Notes under the pieces: model-generated
What the model was told of the DNA's origin: nothing
Database searches by the model: none
What the model saw: only the letters and a program-made list of their open reading frames with translations
In this document: piece by piece, positions 61,420 through 64,000 of the stretch
Position numbering within the stretch: the stretch's first letter is position 1
Layout of the letters: each line of letters begins with the position of its first letter
Assembly: GCA_000727475.1 (NCBI GenBank)
Contig: KL647293.1
Span: 721,216 to 785,215, forward strand
Reading direction: 5' to 3'
Length of the DNA: 64,000 nt
Source of the DNA: Sarcocystis neurona
Taxonomy: Eukaryota; Apicomplexa; Conoidasida; Eucoccidiorida; Sarcocystidae
Program-made: the position numbers and the translations under genes

Positions 61420-61697
61420 TCAACGAACGGAGAAACTTTTCTTCACGCTCAAGCGCACACACGTCGCGTTCGACGGCTGCAGATAATTTCTTGAGCAACT
61501 CAAGTATGAGGTACCATCAGATAGCAAGCCCTTCCCTTTTTCTCGAGTAGTGCAAGGATCAAATATCACCAGGTAAGCCTTTCCTTCAAACGAGCGCCAC
61601 AGCAGGAGCTGTTCCATTGCCTCCTCGGCACTAGCGAGGAGGTCTTTTCGCCATTCCGTGTGCGCGTTAGGAGAGAAAACCTATATTTTGTGCTGTT
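61420..61697 (-). CDS. Possible terminal exon on the minus strand, unknown protein
   Basis: The minus strand is open for about 92 codons from just after an ATATAG at 61698-61703 to TGA at 61420. It contains an ATG (61617) and a mixed, globular-looking composition (for example LLWRSFEGKAYLVIFDP and GKGLLSDGTSYLS). No domain is recognised. Plus-strand frames over the same bases are shorter. Confidence 0.3.
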
Positions 61698-61709
61698 GGA
61701 AGAAGTTCC

Positions 61710-63000
61710 TTGTGTTACCCTGTTCATGTTGTGAATTCCGTCCCCAAGGAAGCCTAGCTACGTTGCCGAACCATCGCTGCGGCAGCAGCAGCAAGGAAAG
61801 AACTCCTTGTACTTTGCACGCGTGTAGCCAGACCTTCAGAGATATTCGCCGGTGACAACAGAATACTCTCTGTTCTGTTTTATAGTGTTGCTGACCGAAC
61901 CAGGTCTGTAGCCATGGCTGGAGGATGGCACACGGCTTCTGTCTGTATCTCGCGTTTTACAGATGGCGTGTTTGTATCAGAAGTTCGGCAGCAAATGATT
62001 GCTCTCCCACAGCCATCTACAGTACTTGATAGCGTGCAGACCGCCATCGCCAGCTATACGGTTCGATATCTGAATATCGTAGAGAACTACATTTACATAC
62101 CATTGTGTACACACGTACACGCAGTGGGCGTATACACGTTCTCCGTAAATCCCTATATACATATATGTATATATAATACCGGGCGCCGTGTACTCGCGCG
62201 CGGTGCCTACTACTAAACCGGAGAGTTTGCCTGGTCGGGCTCGGGGGGGCGACGTGGACAGGATTCGCTTGCGTCTTCATCTCTTTACTCATGAAAGATA
62301 TTTACGTATGCATGGACACCTCTGTCCATGCACCTATCTGTGCATCTATCCGCCGAGCAGAGTTGTGCCCGGTGTCGCCGGTAAGGGAAGTTTCCCGACA
62401 AAAGTATGTTAGTGATGCGGGCAGGTGTGCCCGGCGTTCCTTCTTCTCGAGCAGGACAACGCTGTTCGCCTCTTCGCCGTGAAGCAGCGGCACACCCCAC
62501 ACAACAATGCACCAACATCTATGAAATTCAGAAGAACGAGGACGGCCTGCTGCAGCCGCAGAGGGCCACTTCACAAGTTCTCCGGAGCAGTTCGTCGCTC
62601 AGGCACCGACCATGCCGGACAGATATGTGTGTATCCCCCTCCCGCTACCAACAGATACGCAAAAACACACGCTGTCCCGTCGATACCTACAAAAATATAT
62701 TGATTCAACGTATCTTATGTATATACCCATATATACATATATTTACGAAGGTGTATGTAGACAAGCGTGGGATATTATACGGCAGCGCCGTTGGCGGAGC
62801 TGCACCAACAACATACGCTGCTCTGAATTTGCTGCGGTCTCCTCGGTCATCCTGCGGTTCCTGTAGCCCATCCTCCTCCTTCTCCTCCTGCTCTTTTTTT
62901 CTCTTCTTTTTCTACTTTCCCTTCCTTCTCCTCCTCGTCCCCCTCCTCCCCTCTCTTTTTCTGCTGCTACTGCCGCGACTGCCTTTTCGCCGTGCTGCTG
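61710..63000. other. No confident gene
   Basis: Mixed sequence with a small TA/CATA tract at 62690-62760 and a strongly pyrimidine-rich block at 62860-62960, the latter possibly part of the promoter of the exon at 63012. Frames near 62425-62610 are open in two phases without recognisable content. Confidence 0.4.
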
Positions 63001-63011
63001 CTGCTGCTGTA

Positions 63012-63108
63012 ATGGCTGCGCGCGACCGGGAGCGCCCCAGGCAGCTGCGGCGGCGCAGCGTCAGCCGACGTCCGATGAGCGCGAGCCGACAGGATCCCGG
63101 AAGAAGCG
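63012..63108 (+). CDS. Possible first exon, basic Arg/Ser-rich N-terminus
   Basis: An ATG (63012) opens a frame reading MAARDRERPRQLRRRSVS and ending at a good donor, G then GTGAGAAG, at 63109. The product would begin with a strongly basic, Arg/Ser-rich tail. Continuation beyond is not identified in the window, so the call rests only on start and donor. Confidence 0.3.
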
Positions 63109-63435
63109 GTGAGAAGGACAAAATGAAGAAATGCCCGTCAATCCACCTGCGTCATGGCAACGTCTCTCTGAGAGTATTTTCCTTTTCCTGCTCCTCCTCT
63201 GCTGCGTCTCTCCATCAGGGCCTTCCTGTCTTTGTCGAGCTTCGGCTTCGTTATGACAACTTTGCTTGGGTGAATCCCGATAGTCACTGACTCTCCTGTG
63301 GATGTGCCGCAGCATCCCAGCAACAACAACGCCCGGAGAAACACACATGTAAAGACACGCGCACGCAGACCCGGTCCCCAACCCTCCCGAAAGTGACGCA
63401 GCTTACGCCCACCCGGCCTCAAGGAGACTACGTAC

Positions 63436-63630
63436 GGCTACTTCTGCCGCCGTGGAGAGTAGCAGTGCAAGGAGAGGTTACACACGGCTACTTTTGACGT
63501 GGAGAACAAATGTGCGAGGAGGCTCCTACTTCTGGCCCAGTGAACTGACATGCAAGAAGGCTACTTCTGACGTGGAGAAGTAACGTGCCAGGAGGCTACC
63601 TCTGACGTGAAGAAGTGCCGTGCGACCGCC
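63436..63630. repeat. 36-bp tandem repeat, about five copies
   Basis: Units beginning GGCTACTTCTGACGTGGAGA occur at 63436, 63486, about 63522, 63559 and 63594, separated by 50, 36, 37 and 35 bases. Each is followed by AAGTAACGTGCCAGGA or a diverged form. Confidence 0.75.
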
Positions 63631-64000
63631 GTGACTCTATGCTTCCAAGCGCCGTGTGTGTGTGTGTGTGGATTCGTGCGACAGACAAACAGAGAAAAAG
63701 AAGATACGCGACATATACGGCTACACGTGGGTACACACGAAGGTTGTACGTACAGAGAGACACACACACGCAAACTCGCAGAGACCCCCGTGTATGCGCA
63801 CGGCCCCTCCCCCTCCCCAGACGCCGCTTGTGGACACCGCCGTCCGAGTCACGCGCAGAGAGTTGTACAGGACCGGCAAAACGGGGAATTTCTTCGGCTG
63901 CGCCTCTCCCGAGAAACGACTTCTGGCGGATATTTCTCCGGTGGACGTGTGTGTGTACGTGTGTGAACAGGGCCACAAGAAAGGCGTGGGCGGTTGCGTC

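Noticed and set aside
1..64000. tRNA or rRNA genes and telomere-type AAACCCT repeats
   Set aside because: I looked for T-loop GGTTCGAATCC-like boxes, rRNA cores and telomeric repeat strings and saw none convincing.

Overview
This window looks like nuclear DNA of an apicomplexan coccidian, most probably Eimeria or a close relative in the Eimeriidae. Evidence: two recognisable eukaryotic genes split by large GT-AG introns (a Ran GTPase and a prefoldin subunit), clusters of CAG/CTG trinucleotides that would encode Gln, Ala, Ser or Leu homopolymers, very low gene density, and TATA/CATA-type microsatellite tracts filling introns and intergenic DNA. The genus is an inference; no rRNA, tRNA or organelle marker is visible. 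Layout, left to right: 0-1.1 kb TA-rich tract; 1.16-2.32 kb an array of eleven copies of a palindromic motif (consensus GGTGTACGTACACC); 2.5-3.3 kb TA tract; 3.4-4.0 kb one possible single-exon ORF; 4.4-4.75 kb a cassette array; 4.8-6.5 kb CAG/CTG cluster with a 15-bp minisatellite; 7.2-7.65 kb an exon with an acidic stretch and a C3HC4 RING finger; 7.7-9.1 kb TA-rich DNA with a repeated cassette; 9.4-10.7 kb a second CAG cluster with a 20-bp minisatellite; 10.7-17.3 kb no convincing gene, partly CTG-rich. The Ran gene covers 17.38-26.19 kb in five exons, with a 5.3-kb first intron that carries its own repeat arrays. 

From 26.2 to 34.1 kb the DNA is largely free of simple repeats. It holds a probable small two-exon membrane-protein gene and a clear gene for a 397- or 572-residue protein starting MGCGLC, a likely N-myristoylation/palmitoylation signal. 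From 34 to 49 kb there are only single candidate exons on both strands, the best being a Gln/Glu-rich terminal exon on the minus strand at 39.9-40.5 kb. Prefoldin subunit 6 covers 49.18-57.41 kb in four exons. Its third intron (3.7 kb) contains two separate tandem-repeat families. 57.4-64 kb holds GT/TA microsatellites, two possible isolated exons, a possible first exon at 63.0 kb and a 36-bp tandem repeat at 63.4 kb. 

The two well-supported genes are housekeeping genes (nuclear transport; folding of actin/tubulin) with no functional link. No operon-like, mobile, viral or CRISPR system is visible. The most unusual property is the non-coding architecture: several unrelated local arrays in which a conserved GC-containing cassette is repeated between variable TA microsatellites, plus the palindrome array near the left end. 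In the balanced-composition parts, short open frames arise by chance in every frame, so isolated exon calls there are given low confidence.
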